This document shows, one piece after another, positions 39,155 through 48,548 of a stretch of DNA of 64,000 nt; position 1 is the first letter of the stretch; the number at the start of each line of letters is the position of its first letter. The notes beneath the pieces were generated by a model. The model did not search any database. It worked only from the letters and a program-made list of their open reading frames with translations, and was not told the origin of the DNA. Origin of the DNA: Colwellia sp. Arc7-D (lineage in GTDB: Bacteria; Pseudomonadota; Gammaproteobacteria; Enterobacterales; Alteromonadaceae); the NCBI RefSeq assembly GCF_003061515.1, contig NZ_CP028924.1:3782001-3846000 (forward strand), written 5' to 3'. Position numbers and translations under genes: made by a program.

Positions 39155-40393
39155 CTATTTACCTTGAAATGCTGACATCATATTCCACATTGGGCTAAAT
39201 ATACCCAGCGCTAACACAAGTACCATAGCGGCCACAATCGCAATCATGATGGGTTCAATTCTAGCAGTTAATGTACTGAGTTCATAATCAACTTCTCGTT
39301 CATAATAATCACCAACTTCTGCTAACAACTCATCTACACGGCCTGTTTCTTCACCAACCGCAATCATTTGCAGTACTAACGGGGTGAATAATGTACTGGT
39401 AACCGCTGAGCGCAATAAACTTTCACCACTTTCAATACTGCCTCGCATGGCCATGATTTTTTCTCGCATATAGGTATTATCGACAGCATCAGCAACAAGC
39501 GACAATCCTGAGGTCATTGGCACACCTGCCCTTAAGATAATAGCAAAGCTATGAGCAAATCGTGACAAAATAGAGCGTTCTATTACCCCGCCTACAACGG
39601 GTAGTTTTAATTTTCTTTTATCCCATAAGTACATACCAGAGGGTGTTCTCAAGTAGTTTCTTAAAGAGAAATAACCAACAACACTAGCAATCAGCATATG
39701 AGGCCAATAATCTAGAAAAAAGTTTGAGCTACCAATCAACATTTTTGTCGCCCAAGGTAAATCAGCGCCCAATTTGCTAAACATATTAGCAAAAGTTGGA
39801 ATAACAAAAATATTCAAAATAACTAAAGCAGCGACTAACGCAATTAAAACAAAACTAGGGTAGCGCAATGCTGTTTTTATGCGTTTACGAGTTTCTTGTT
39901 CACGCTCAAAATAGCCTGCAAGCTTTAAAAATGCATCATCAAGGTTACCCGTGTTTTCACCCACATGAACCAAAGAGACAAATAAAGGCGTGAATATTTT
40001 CGGGTGTTTATGCAAGGTAGTTGAAAGCGGAAAACCGCCTTCTAACTGTGAAGAAATATCAGTTAATGCTGACTTTAGCTTCACTGAAGTACTCGATTCA
40101 GCCATACCTTTAATGGCTCTTAAAATAGGCACACCTGACTTAACTAGAGCATACATTTGTCGACAAAAAACGATTAAATCATCAAGTGTTACTTGATTAA
40201 AGCCAAGCAGAGCGTTTAAGTCGATATTTTGAGAAGCCACAGCATCTGTTGCTTTACTGGCGCTTTCAATTGATATTGGAATAATGCGCTTACGAGATAA
40301 TTGCTCGGCAACCATAGTAGAGTCTGCCGCTTCAATAGTGCCTTTAACTTGGGTACCGCTGGCATCTCGCCCAATATAATTAAATGCTGGCAT
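39155..40393 (-). CDS. mshG: MSHA inner-membrane platform protein MshG
   Basis: The 412-residue protein has the PilC/GspF layout: an N-terminal cytoplasmic part and two T2SSF domains (about residues 70-195 and 275-400; each contains a V-G-E-x-T-G motif), with about three membrane helices. It forms the platform on which the MshE ATPase acts. It is 12 bases after mshE in the same operon. Confidence 0.95.
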   Translation of the reverse strand: MPAFNYIGRDASGTQVKGTIEAADSTMVAEQLSRKRIIPISIESASKATDAVASQNIDLNALLGFNQVTLDDLIVFCRQMYALVKSGVPILRAIKGMAESSTSVKLKSALTDISSQLEGGFPLSTTLHKHPKIFTPLFVSLVHVGENTGNLDDAFLKLAGYFEREQETRKRIKTALRYPSFVLIALVAALVILNIFVIPTFANMFSKLGADLPWATKMLIGSSNFFLDYWPHMLIASVVGYFSLRNYLRTPSGMYLWDKRKLKLPVVGGVIERSILSRFAHSFAIILRAGVPMTSGLSLVADAVDNTYMREKIMAMRGSIESGESLLRSAVTSTLFTPLVLQMIAVGEETGRVDELLAEVGDYYEREVDYELSTLTARIEPIMIAIVAAMVLVLALGIFSPMWNMMSAFQGK

Positions 40394-40404
40394 AATGTTA
40401 TTGC

Positions 40405-42120
40405 TTATCCTGTGACGTCAATGGTTTCTACTAACCTAAGTACTTCTTCAACACTGGTAACTCCTAGCTTAGCATAGTCAAATGCTGCTAATGCTAAAGG
40501 TCTAAATTCAGGATGTTGTTTAGCGGCTTGAGTGAAAGCCTCGGTATCGTCACGTTTTAAAGCGGCCATCATCGGCTCATTCATTTCTAATAACTCAAAA
40601 ACACCAATACGGCCTTTATAACCACTGTATTGACATGTTTGACAACCGCGTCCATGACTGAATTCAATTGCTTTAACATCTTCATCAACTAAATTTGATA
40701 ACCACATCAACTCTTGATCATCAGGTTGATAAACTTGGCGACAGCTATCACACACTTTACGCACCAATCGTTGGGCAATAATTGCTCGCAATGAACTCCC
40801 GACTAAGAAACCTGCTGCGCCCATATCTAATAGACGCAAAGCACTGGTAATTGCGTCATTTGTATGTAGCGTTGATAACACTAAGTGACCGGTTAATGCG
40901 CCTCGCAAACCTATTTCTACGGTTTCTTTGTCTCGCATTTCACCTACCATCAAAATGTCTGGATCTTGTCGTAAAGCGGTACGTAAAACACTAGAAAAGG
41001 TGAGGTTAATTTTACTGTTAATTTGTACCTGATTAACTCGTGGTAAACGATACTCTACAGGGTCTTCAACTGTAATAATTTTCTTAGTTGATTTATTAAG
41101 TTCACTTAATGCTGCATATAAGGTGGTTGTTTTACCACTACCGGTAGGACCTGTAACTAACACCATGCCATGTGGGCGTGATATTTGATGACGAATACGT
41201 TTCACAAAATGTTCAGGCATACCCGTTTCGTCTAACGACAATAAACCTGCTGACTGATCAAGCAAACGCATAACCACAGACTCACCGTATTGCACGGGCA
41301 TTGTAGACATACGAACATCAATATTATGACCATTGATTTTCAAGTTAAATCGGCCATCTTGAGGTAAACGTTTCTCAGATATATCTAAACCTGCCATCAG
41401 TTTTAAGCGTAAAACCATCGCTGAGGCAATTTTATTCTCTTTTAAAATGTTTTCTTGTAAAACACCATCAATACGTTGTCGAATACGTAAGGCTTTTTCG
41501 TCTGGTTCAATGTGAACATCAGATGCACGCATTTGCACAGCATCTTCGAAGACTGATTGTAATAACTTCCCAACCGTTGCATCTCCACCTTCTTCTAGAA
41601 AGTTATTTGATAAATCAAAGTCGCTACTTTGATCGTATTCTTCTTCAAGTTGGCTAGCAAAAGATTCGATATCTGCAGTACGACGATATAAACCATCAAA
41701 GGCATTAAAAAGCTGCGATTCCATTACAACCGCAAGTTTCAAACGTTTTGGCGCTAACATCTGCTCAAGCTGATCGAGTGCACTTAAATCTGCCGGATCA
41801 CTCATACCAATAAGTACAGAGTCGCCTTGGTCTTCAATAATAATAGCGCGCAAACGTCGTGCGTGAACTTCAGGTAATAACAAAGCAACTTCAGAAGAAA
41901 TTCTGCGCTGACTTATATCTAAAAATGGTACATCAAGTTGTTGGGCAAAAAACTCTAACAATTGACGTTCACTAATATGCCCTAACTCAATTAAGGTATC
42001 GCCAAGCTTTCTACCACTGGTTTTTTGGCTATTTAACGCCTGCATAAGTTGTTCATTACTAATAATGTGTTCGTGAACAAGTAAATCGCCCAAACGCATT
42101 TTTAATTTAGGTGCTGCCAT
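40405..42120 (-). CDS. mshE: MSHA pilus extension ATPase MshE
   Basis: The 571-residue protein has an MshEN N-terminal domain (about residues 8-150) with two c-di-GMP-binding-type repeats beginning R-L-G-D-L-L and K-L-G-D-T-L, and a PilB/GspE ATPase domain with Walker A G-P-T-G-S-G-K-T-T-T, an Asp box (T-V-E-D-P-V-E-Y), Walker B (D-P-D-I-L-M-V-G-E) and a tetracysteine zinc site (C-D-S-C, C-Q-T-C). c-di-GMP binding to MshEN drives MSHA pilus extension. AGGAG upstream supports the start. The first repeat has His where the consensus has Gly. Confidence 0.96.
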   Translation of the reverse strand: MAAPKLKMRLGDLLVHEHIISNEQLMQALNSQKTSGRKLGDTLIELGHISERQLLEFFAQQLDVPFLDISQRRISSEVALLLPEVHARRLRAIIIEDQGDSVLIGMSDPADLSALDQLEQMLAPKRLKLAVVMESQLFNAFDGLYRRTADIESFASQLEEEYDQSSDFDLSNNFLEEGGDATVGKLLQSVFEDAVQMRASDVHIEPDEKALRIRQRIDGVLQENILKENKIASAMVLRLKLMAGLDISEKRLPQDGRFNLKINGHNIDVRMSTMPVQYGESVVMRLLDQSAGLLSLDETGMPEHFVKRIRHQISRPHGMVLVTGPTGSGKTTTLYAALSELNKSTKKIITVEDPVEYRLPRVNQVQINSKINLTFSSVLRTALRQDPDILMVGEMRDKETVEIGLRGALTGHLVLSTLHTNDAITSALRLLDMGAAGFLVGSSLRAIIAQRLVRKVCDSCRQVYQPDDQELMWLSNLVDEDVKAIEFSHGRGCQTCQYSGYKGRIGVFELLEMNEPMMAALKRDDTEAFTQAAKQHPEFRPLALAAFDYAKLGVTSVEEVLRLVETIDVTG

Positions 42121-42121
42121 A

Positions 42122-43300
42122 TTATTCTCCTAACTCTATCAGGCGCTGTTGAGCAAACTGCATCGCACTTGTTGATAAATTATTACGTGCTATAGATTGT
42201 TTGTATGCATCTCTTGCAGGTACAAACTTTCCAAGACTATCTAATGAAACTGCTACACCTAACCACCATCGACCAACGTCTGGTTGCAGTGATATCAGTT
42301 GGCGATATGCAAAAATGGCATCTTCGTGTTCGTTTAACTCTGCAGACACATTAGCTAACAACGTTTGTACTTCTGAACTATTACTACGACTTACTGGCTT
42401 TAAAATGTTATATGCGGGTCTTGCTTGACCTTGTTCATAGTAAATCCTAGCACTCATCAAGCGCATTTCCTCTGCTTGCGGCTCTAAGGCAATACCTTGC
42501 GACAACAAGTTAATTGCATCTTGATAATATTTTTTTCCATACCACAAAGCGGCAAGTTGTTTACGCGCGGTTTCATGAGTTGGCATTACCATTAATATTT
42601 CTTCAAATAACGACTCAGCTTTAGCAATATCATTGCGTTCCATTGCTTTTTCAGCTTGAGAAATTTTATTGGCTGCTAACGCTTTTGGTGATAATTGTGT
42701 ACGTGAAATGGTTAAGCTAGATTTAACTTTAACTGGCATCGATACACTCAAGCTTTCAGGTTGAACAGCTTTTTTAATCGTTTCAAGCGGTGCTACAATA
42801 ACAACCGTGTCATCTTTTTCTAGTATCTTGGCTTCTAAATAATTTGAGTTATTTGAGTTTTTTACATTTGCTACTTCGCTTGAGCTTTTAGTGACAAAGG
42901 TATTACTTTTGTCACTAATCTCAGTTGCTATGGTATCGGGTATCACTTGTATACTGTGATTTCTTTCAACTACAGACTCAGTTGTTTTTGTCTGATTTGA
43001 AGGCTTAAGTACAGGCTCTTTATTAACGTTAGTGTCAACATTTGACTTAGCTATTGTCGTATTAGGCTGAACGGTAAATGCCTTTTTTTGTTGTGCCTGT
43101 AATTTTAATTGTGTGTTCTCACTGTAAAGTTGCCAGCCGAACATACCAATAATATTTATGATTACAATAACAGCAACAGTAATCAGTATAATTTTTGTTG
43201 TTGAATTTTTCACTGTTACCGGCACAGAAACGTTAGCATTATCTTGTTGTTCGCTTTGACGTTTGTCTAAGTCCTTTAACATTTGGTTTATTACACTCAT
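42122..43300 (-). CDS. mshN: MSHA biogenesis protein MshN (TPR)
   Basis: The ATG at 43300 overlaps the mshM stop as ATGA and gives M-S-V-I-N-Q-M-L-K-D-L-D-K-R, a typical MshN/GspB-like start; the frame runs to 43324. One membrane helix (about residues 38-60) is followed by a Thr/Ser-rich linker and C-terminal tetratricopeptide repeats (about residues 215-390; A-L-A-L-W-Y-G-K-K-Y-Y-Q-D-A type). It probably works in the periplasm with the MshM ATPase to place the secretin in the envelope. Confidence 0.9.
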   Translation of the reverse strand: MSVINQMLKDLDKRQSEQQDNANVSVPVTVKNSTTKIILITVAVIVIINIIGMFGWQLYSENTQLKLQAQQKKAFTVQPNTTIAKSNVDTNVNKEPVLKPSNQTKTTESVVERNHSIQVIPDTIATEISDKSNTFVTKSSSEVANVKNSNNSNYLEAKILEKDDTVVIVAPLETIKKAVQPESLSVSMPVKVKSSLTISRTQLSPKALAANKISQAEKAMERNDIAKAESLFEEILMVMPTHETARKQLAALWYGKKYYQDAINLLSQGIALEPQAEEMRLMSARIYYEQGQARPAYNILKPVSRSNSSEVQTLLANVSAELNEHEDAIFAYRQLISLQPDVGRWWLGVAVSLDSLGKFVPARDAYKQSIARNNLSTSAMQFAQQRLIELGE

Positions 43301-44205
43301 ACTAGCAACCCAAAAATATCCCATGAAAAGTACAAACCAACAAAAATTGCAACGAGCAACAGGCTAAATAAATAAACCTTTTTCGACGAGCTTAGTTGCA
43401 AACCTTCGGTATCTTGTATTGCAGAATTTAAATGCTTTTTGGTCAATACATAACTACCTTGACCATAGCCCAGCATTAACATTTTATGACAAATAATATT
43501 AACCAATCTAGGGATACCACCACTGATTTTAGCGACTTTATGGGCTAATGAATGGCTAAACAAATTAACGCCCTTATGACCAGCAACTTGTAATCTATGT
43601 TGAATATAATAATCAACTTCACGAGCGTTCATTGCACGTAGTTTATAAGAAAATGTGATGCGTTGTTTTAACTGCCTAAACGCTTTTTCGGCTAATCTTT
43701 CATCTAATTCTGGTTGAGCAAATAAAACCACTTGTAATAATTTTCGAGTTTCAGTTTCAAGATTAGTAAACAACCTTAATGCTTCAAGGCTTTCAGAAGG
43801 TAAAGCTTGTGCTTCATCAAGAATTAGCACAACAGAATGACCTCTAATATGTAATTCCAATAATCTTTGCTGAATACGTTGAGTTAGCAGTTGTAGCGAC
43901 ATGCTTTGGGCTTGTTTTACACCTAACTCAACCGCTACCGCACGTCGTAATTCATCAGGTTTCAAATACGGATTTGGAATATAAGCAGTGACAAAGTGCT
44001 CTGGAATTTCATTCAGTAACTTTCGACACAACAAGGTTTTACCCGTGCCGACTTCACCGACAACCTTGATAAAACCTTCACCTGTTTTTAACGCTGTAAG
44101 TAGTACCGCAAGAGCCTCATTGTGAGACTCTAACCCCAAGTAAAAACTGGTATTTGGGGTCAGGGTAAATGGGAGTTCCCTTAAACCAAAATGGTACAAA
44201 TACAT
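43297..44205 (-). CDS. mshM: MSHA biogenesis ATPase MshM (ExeA-like)
   Basis: The 302-residue protein has an AAA ATPase domain with Walker A G-E-V-G-T-G-K-T and Walker B V-V-L-I-L-D-E-A-Q, arginine-rich sensor regions, and a C-terminal membrane helix (about residues 278-298). It matches ExeA/MshM proteins that help assemble the secretin. It begins F-G-L-R-E-L-P-F-T-L-T-P, the signature start of this family. Its stop overlaps mshN by 4 bases. Confidence 0.94.
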   Translation of the reverse strand: MYLYHFGLRELPFTLTPNTSFYLGLESHNEALAVLLTALKTGEGFIKVVGEVGTGKTLLCRKLLNEIPEHFVTAYIPNPYLKPDELRRAVAVELGVKQAQSMSLQLLTQRIQQRLLELHIRGHSVVLILDEAQALPSESLEALRLFTNLETETRKLLQVVLFAQPELDERLAEKAFRQLKQRITFSYKLRAMNAREVDYYIQHRLQVAGHKGVNLFSHSLAHKVAKISGGIPRLVNIICHKMLMLGYGQGSYVLTKKHLNSAIQDTEGLQLSSSKKVYLFSLLLVAIFVGLYFSWDIFGLLV

Positions 44206-44215
44206 AAGTTACAAC

Positions 44216-45922
44216 TTAATTATTGCTTGTGCTTGCATCTGCATCTTCTGGAAACCATTGCTTTAACAATGCACGTGCATCTTGTAACTGATTTTTCCAA
44301 GTATCATGGCCAATCACAACAGGCTTCAGCAAAATAACGAGTTCTTTCTTTTGAACAGATTCACTCTTGCTCTTGAACAATGCCCCCATAATAGGAATAT
44401 CACCGAAGAAAGGTGTTTTAGACTCTATATCAACTTTGCGTGTTTCTATCAGACCACCAATAACCACAATTTCGCCTGATCTTGCGCGAATAATAGTATC
44501 CGACTCTCTGACGCTACTTTGTGCTAGTGGCAATATAATATCTTGGTCGCTTAATCTAATAGTTTTAGTTTGCTCATCCGTTATCGTCACTGAAGGGTGA
44601 ATGTGTAAAATAACTTCACCATTTGCATCAATTTGCGGCGTTACATCTAAGGCTATACCAGAGAAGAAAGGGGTCAAATCAATTTCTGGCGTGGTGGTGG
44701 TTGAGGTGCCGGTAGTGGTAGTGCTAGAAACATCGGTAACGAAATATTCATCTTCACCCACTTTAATAATAGCTTTTTGATTATTTGTCGCCGTAATTCT
44801 TGGGCTAGAAAGTACTTGAACATTGCCCTGCGTGGATAATAAGTCGATCACACCGCTGAAGTCTTTATTTAAAAAGCTCAAACTTGTAACACCGCCCACT
44901 GCAGAAGAGATAGTATTACCAATAATATTACCGGTTGTAGAAAAACCAATATCTGTACTTTCAATGTGTCCTAATACTTGGTCCCACTTAACACCTTGCT
45001 GGTAATCATCATTTAAGGTGACTTCCATAATTTTCGCTTCAATAATAACTTGACGACGTAGGTGCTCTTCGGTGCTTTCAATAAAGCGTTTAACAGCGGC
45101 TATTTCACCAGGTAGCGCCTTAATAGTTACTAGGCCTGCTTGAGGAGAAACAATAACAGAGCGGCCATTCTCATCGCCAACTAAGGCGGTAAGTGTTTCT
45201 TTTAATTCAGTCCAAAAGTCCGACTCATTTTCGGTGTAAATGTTTACACCACTACTACTGCTTTGATTACTGTTGCCATTTTGTCCGTTGCTACTGCCGC
45301 CACTATTATTATTGTTGTTGCTACTGTTGTTATTGTTGCTAGAGTTACTACTGTTTGGATCATTTTCAGAAACACCGCCTGAATTTATACTGGTACTAGA
45401 AATACCACGGCGTTTTACGTACAAGTAATCTAAAGGAATAGTTTCGGTACGAATACCTGCGGGATAAACTTGAATTACACGCCCTTCTCGACGAATATCA
45501 TATCCATAAAGTGATTCAACTACGTCGAGTGTTTCATCTAGGGTGACATTTTTCAAATTCAGTGTGATGTTGCCGCTTACCTCTGGGTGCACGGCGATAC
45601 TGTATGGCGAGTCATCGACTATTGCAGCAAAAAATTGATCTGCAGCCACACCGCTAGCGGCTATTTCTAAACGTTTTTCTGCCAATAGGCCATGACGAGC
45701 TTGTTGAATTTCTTTTTGCATAAGCTCTTGGCGAACAGAGTTTGGTAAAGCTTGCAGTGGCTTAGGTGCGGTTGGTTGTTCCGCTTGCGCAATGGCTTTA
45801 TCTAATGCTTGTGTTACATCCGTTGGTGGTTTCGGCGCTGACTGACAACCTACGAGTGCGATAACCGCTGAGCAGCATAATAATTTCATTTGGTGCTTTT
45901 TATTTGTAATTTTTTTATTCAT
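44216..45922 (-). CDS. mshL: MSHA outer-membrane secretin MshL
   Basis: The 568-residue protein begins with a lipoprotein signal (L-V-G-C at about residue 26). N-domains follow (about 85-150), then a Ser/Asn/Gly-rich linker (about 184-226), the N1/N3-type domain and the secretin channel domain (about 290-545; S-P-R-I-T-A-T-N-N-Q and V-P-F-F-G-D-I-P-type motif near the end). It forms the ring through which the pilus leaves the cell. The start overlaps the mshK stop as ATGA. Confidence 0.95.
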   Translation of the reverse strand: MNKKITNKKHQMKLLCCSAVIALVGCQSAPKPPTDVTQALDKAIAQAEQPTAPKPLQALPNSVRQELMQKEIQQARHGLLAEKRLEIAASGVAADQFFAAIVDDSPYSIAVHPEVSGNITLNLKNVTLDETLDVVESLYGYDIRREGRVIQVYPAGIRTETIPLDYLYVKRRGISSTSINSGGVSENDPNSSNSSNNNNSSNNNNNSGGSSNGQNGNSNQSSSSGVNIYTENESDFWTELKETLTALVGDENGRSVIVSPQAGLVTIKALPGEIAAVKRFIESTEEHLRRQVIIEAKIMEVTLNDDYQQGVKWDQVLGHIESTDIGFSTTGNIIGNTISSAVGGVTSLSFLNKDFSGVIDLLSTQGNVQVLSSPRITATNNQKAIIKVGEDEYFVTDVSSTTTTGTSTTTTPEIDLTPFFSGIALDVTPQIDANGEVILHIHPSVTITDEQTKTIRLSDQDIILPLAQSSVRESDTIIRARSGEIVVIGGLIETRKVDIESKTPFFGDIPIMGALFKSKSESVQKKELVILLKPVVIGHDTWKNQLQDARALLKQWFPEDADASTSNN

Positions 45923-46236
45923 TTTGAGTTCGCTATTACACCTGAAAATAATGATAATTCCATTCTACCCTGTGGTGAATCTAACACCACCCCATTCTTA
46001 CTAATTGTAATCAAGTTAAAGCCATTGTATTTATCACCAACATTAAGTACCTGGCCATTGATAATTGCTTTTCTTTTATTATTGCTTTCGATAATTGACT
46101 GTAAAACTAAAGTGGTACTTTTTTCATTGCTATTGGCGGATGCTATCGCGCCAAAAGGTCTGGTTGGATCTGTTTGCTGACTATTTACATAGTTGGACAC
46201 AAATAGTAAGCATAAAACGAACATGACTTTATACAC
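45919..46236 (-). CDS. mshK: MSHA biogenesis protein MshK
   Basis: The 105-residue periplasmic protein has a signal peptide and resembles the PilP/GspC-type proteins that link the inner-membrane platform to the secretin (D-P-T-R-P-F-G, then a small beta domain with V-G-D-K-Y-N-G-F). The GTG at 46236 overlaps the mshJ stop and has AGGAG seven bases upstream, so I keep it in place of the ATG four codons later. Confidence 0.85.
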   Translation of the reverse strand: MYKVMFVLCLLFVSNYVNSQQTDPTRPFGAIASANSNEKSTTLVLQSIIESNNKRKAIINGQVLNVGDKYNGFNLITISKNGVVLDSPQGRMELSLFSGVIANSK

Positions 46237-46939
46237 CGATAAACTCCTGTGATGTGCTTAAACTATAGATTTCAATTTCAAGTTCGCTCACTGGATACGT
46301 TTTTAATTGATAATCAAATTCTTGCCAAAAAAACTTCCAAGATAAACTTTCTAATTGGGTTAAGTAATCTTTTAATTCAAAATATTGACCTTGAAGCTTA
46401 ATTTTTATCCCATGTCGATATAAACGTAATTGCTTCGGCGGCGACTTTTTAGGACTGGCGTTAACTGACGTTATGCTATCTTTTTCATCCGTTTTATCGG
46501 CTTCAGCTTTGTTTTCAGTTACAGGCGTTGCCGGCATTACTTCAAATGAAAGTAATTTAACGCCCTTTTGTAATTTGAGTAATTTGATCAAGGCGTAACG
46601 CATTTGAATGGGGTCAATTAAGTCTGAGGTTAATTCAAGTAATTTTTCGTCAACATCTCCCAGCTTAGCCTGATATTGAGATAACTCTTTTTGTAAGGCA
46701 ATATTTGGGTCTTCACGCAACGCCTGCTCTAAAATTTGAATAGAATTGCTTTTATTTTCGTTATCTTGTTTGGCTATAGTTACTTGGTCACTTAAATGTT
46801 CAATGTTTTGAATAGGCTCATCTAAAAATAAACTATATAAAATAAAAACGATGGCCACTAAGCCTGACGCTATAATTAAATACTGCTCTCGAGGTGTCGT
46901 ATTATTGAATTTTTCACTATAAGTTAACCACTGCGACAT
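46229..46939 (-). CDS. mshJ: MSHA biogenesis protein MshJ (PilO-like)
   Basis: The ATG at 46939 (236 residues) has AAGGAG nine bases upstream; the frame extends to 46975 through the end of the preceding gene. One membrane helix (about residues 22-40), a long coiled coil and a ferredoxin-like C-terminal domain match PilO/MshJ. It is part of the inner-membrane alignment complex with the PilN-like protein. Confidence 0.88.
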   Translation of the reverse strand: MSQWLTYSEKFNNTTPREQYLIIASGLVAIVFILYSLFLDEPIQNIEHLSDQVTIAKQDNENKSNSIQILEQALREDPNIALQKELSQYQAKLGDVDEKLLELTSDLIDPIQMRYALIKLLKLQKGVKLLSFEVMPATPVTENKAEADKTDEKDSITSVNASPKKSPPKQLRLYRHGIKIKLQGQYFELKDYLTQLESLSWKFFWQEFDYQLKTYPVSELEIEIYSLSTSQEFIGV

Positions 46940-46943
46940 AACT

Positions 46944-47540
46944 CTACTCTCCTTTAGTTGGTGCAGAGCTAACAACGAACTCAGTTAGTTTTTGCTCATT
47001 TTCAGTTAAAGAAAAATTAATAAAGCGTTTGCCTGAAAGGAATGTTGATGATTCAAAGCCAGAAAGCCAATGAGGAACTGCATCTGGTGTTCTAGCAAGT
47101 CCCGAAAAGGTCATATTCCCATTGCCAATACTAACTCTTTGTAAACTAATATTTTTGTCATGTAACGCAGCTAACTCTATCATCGCACTTGAAAAGCCAG
47201 CACTATAGGTTTTTGTTGGATCGGTTAACTGCTTATGTAAATGCTCTTTATTGGCAATCACAAGCTTAATTGTATTTAGCTGTGCGAGTAATTTAGAATC
47301 TTGACGATTATTACTAATAGCAGACTCTAAACTCTTTAATTCTGTTGTTTTAGCAGTATTGATTGAATTAACGCTTTCAAACTCAGCTTTAACATTATTG
47401 ACCTGCAATTGAACAATAAATATTATGCCGAGCATTACCACCAAGGTTATACCCCATACTGCGACAACACGATTTAGTGACCATAACGCTTTTGTTGGTA
47501 ACAGGCCAGCCTGCAATAAGTTGATTGAATGTTTAGCCAT
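46944..47540 (-). CDS. PilN-like MSHA biogenesis protein (MshI2)
   Basis: The 198-residue protein begins with M-A-K-H-S-I-N-L-L-Q, a PilN-type N-terminal I-N-L-L motif, followed by one membrane helix (about residues 27-47), a coiled coil and a ferredoxin-like fold. Proteins in this position are called MshI2 in shewanellas. PilN binds PilM (here MshI) through the N-L motif in the cytoplasm. It starts 1 base after the mshI stop. Confidence 0.85.
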   Translation of the reverse strand: MAKHSINLLQAGLLPTKALWSLNRVVAVWGITLVVMLGIIFIVQLQVNNVKAEFESVNSINTAKTTELKSLESAISNNRQDSKLLAQLNTIKLVIANKEHLHKQLTDPTKTYSAGFSSAMIELAALHDKNISLQRVSIGNGNMTFSGLARTPDAVPHWLSGFESSTFLSGKRFINFSLTENEQKLTEFVVSSAPTKGE

Positions 47541-47541
47541 T

Positions 47542-48441
47542 TTAATTTGGCTCCATAAAGTTTAACTGTGTAGCCCCAACAGCTACAGCACTACCTCGAA
47601 AGTTTTCAAGCGAAGTAGCCATAGCAAACAACTTAACTTCTACATTGGTGTTCTCTGCCAATTTACGTGCTAAAAAAGCTTCTTGTTCAACGGGCAGTAA
47701 AATTTCAATCGCTTTGATAGGAGCTTGCTTTAATTGTCGTTCAAAGTAGTCGGTAGAGCGTTGAATTTCTAAGCTTAAAGCGTCTATAACACCCATGCTT
47801 AATTCGTCTTCAGTTTTAGTGGCAATTTGAGCAAAACCGCGTAAGCGTCGACTAAAGAAAAGCTGTCCGTTCTTAACAATTAACAGGTTTATTTCTTCAT
47901 TAGGTTGTTGGCAAACGAGTAAAACGGCATCTTGTTGTATGGGGAGTAAACTGGCAAAAGCAAATTCTTCAGTAGTAATACAGCCAATGCTTAAGTTTTC
48001 ACCGCTAATGGTTGCTACCAATTCAATCAAGTCATTTTTAGGGACACATACAACGTTAATTTTTTCATGTCCACCGGCAAGTGTTGGACCATCAAAATAA
48101 TCTAAAATCATATTTTCCGGTGAAATACTGACCAGGTCTTTAATTTGCCATTTTAATGCTGCATTCATTTCAGCGTCTGGTACTTTGGGTTTATCTACTT
48201 GAACTATTTGTGAATGGGCATGTGTTAGCACCAATTGACATTGGCCTGAAAGCGATTTACTACTCAGTAAGTTTTTCAGCGCATTAACGACTGAATTACC
48301 TTTGTTTTCAACAACCTTACTCTTAATGCCATTGCTTTTTTTAGCAAAATAGCTAATTGAATGCTGTCGTAAAGCGACACCAATTAATTCAGTTGATTTC
48401 ACTGATGAGAAAATATTTTTGATCCGTGTAATAATTGTCAT
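47542..48441 (-). CDS. mshI: MSHA biogenesis protein MshI (PilM-like)
   Basis: The 299-residue protein looks like an actin-fold PilM-type protein: no signal peptide or membrane helix, an L-I-G-V-A-L segment at the start, D-Y-F-D-G, and a late G-x-A-V-A-V-G-A motif. It is the cytoplasmic partner of the PilN-like protein and the MshE ATPase. A promoter-like sequence lies 41 bases upstream, so this is the first gene of the main msh operon. Confidence 0.9.
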   Translation of the reverse strand: MTIITRIKNIFSSVKSTELIGVALRQHSISYFAKKSNGIKSKVVENKGNSVVNALKNLLSSKSLSGQCQLVLTHAHSQIVQVDKPKVPDAEMNAALKWQIKDLVSISPENMILDYFDGPTLAGGHEKINVVCVPKNDLIELVATISGENLSIGCITTEEFAFASLLPIQQDAVLLVCQQPNEEINLLIVKNGQLFFSRRLRGFAQIATKTEDELSMGVIDALSLEIQRSTDYFERQLKQAPIKAIEILLPVEQEAFLARKLAENTNVEVKLFAMATSLENFRGSAVAVGATQLNFMEPN

Positions 48442-48482
48442 TAAGCGATATTATTATCTTAGTTATCTTTGACCATAAAGCC

Positions 48483-48510
48483 ATTATCGCTGATTCTCTT
48501 TTCGGTGCAA
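48483..48510 (-). promoter_or_regulatory. Probable sigma-70 promoter of the msh operon
   Basis: On the minus strand TTGCAC (48505-48510) and GATAAT (48483-48488) are separated by 16 bases, 42 bases upstream of the mshI start. It lies in the 107-bp gap between mshI and the divergent deaminase gene. Confidence 0.5.
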
Positions 48511-48548
48511 GTGTTTTAATTACTTCATTATTTTGAGTTACAAAACTT

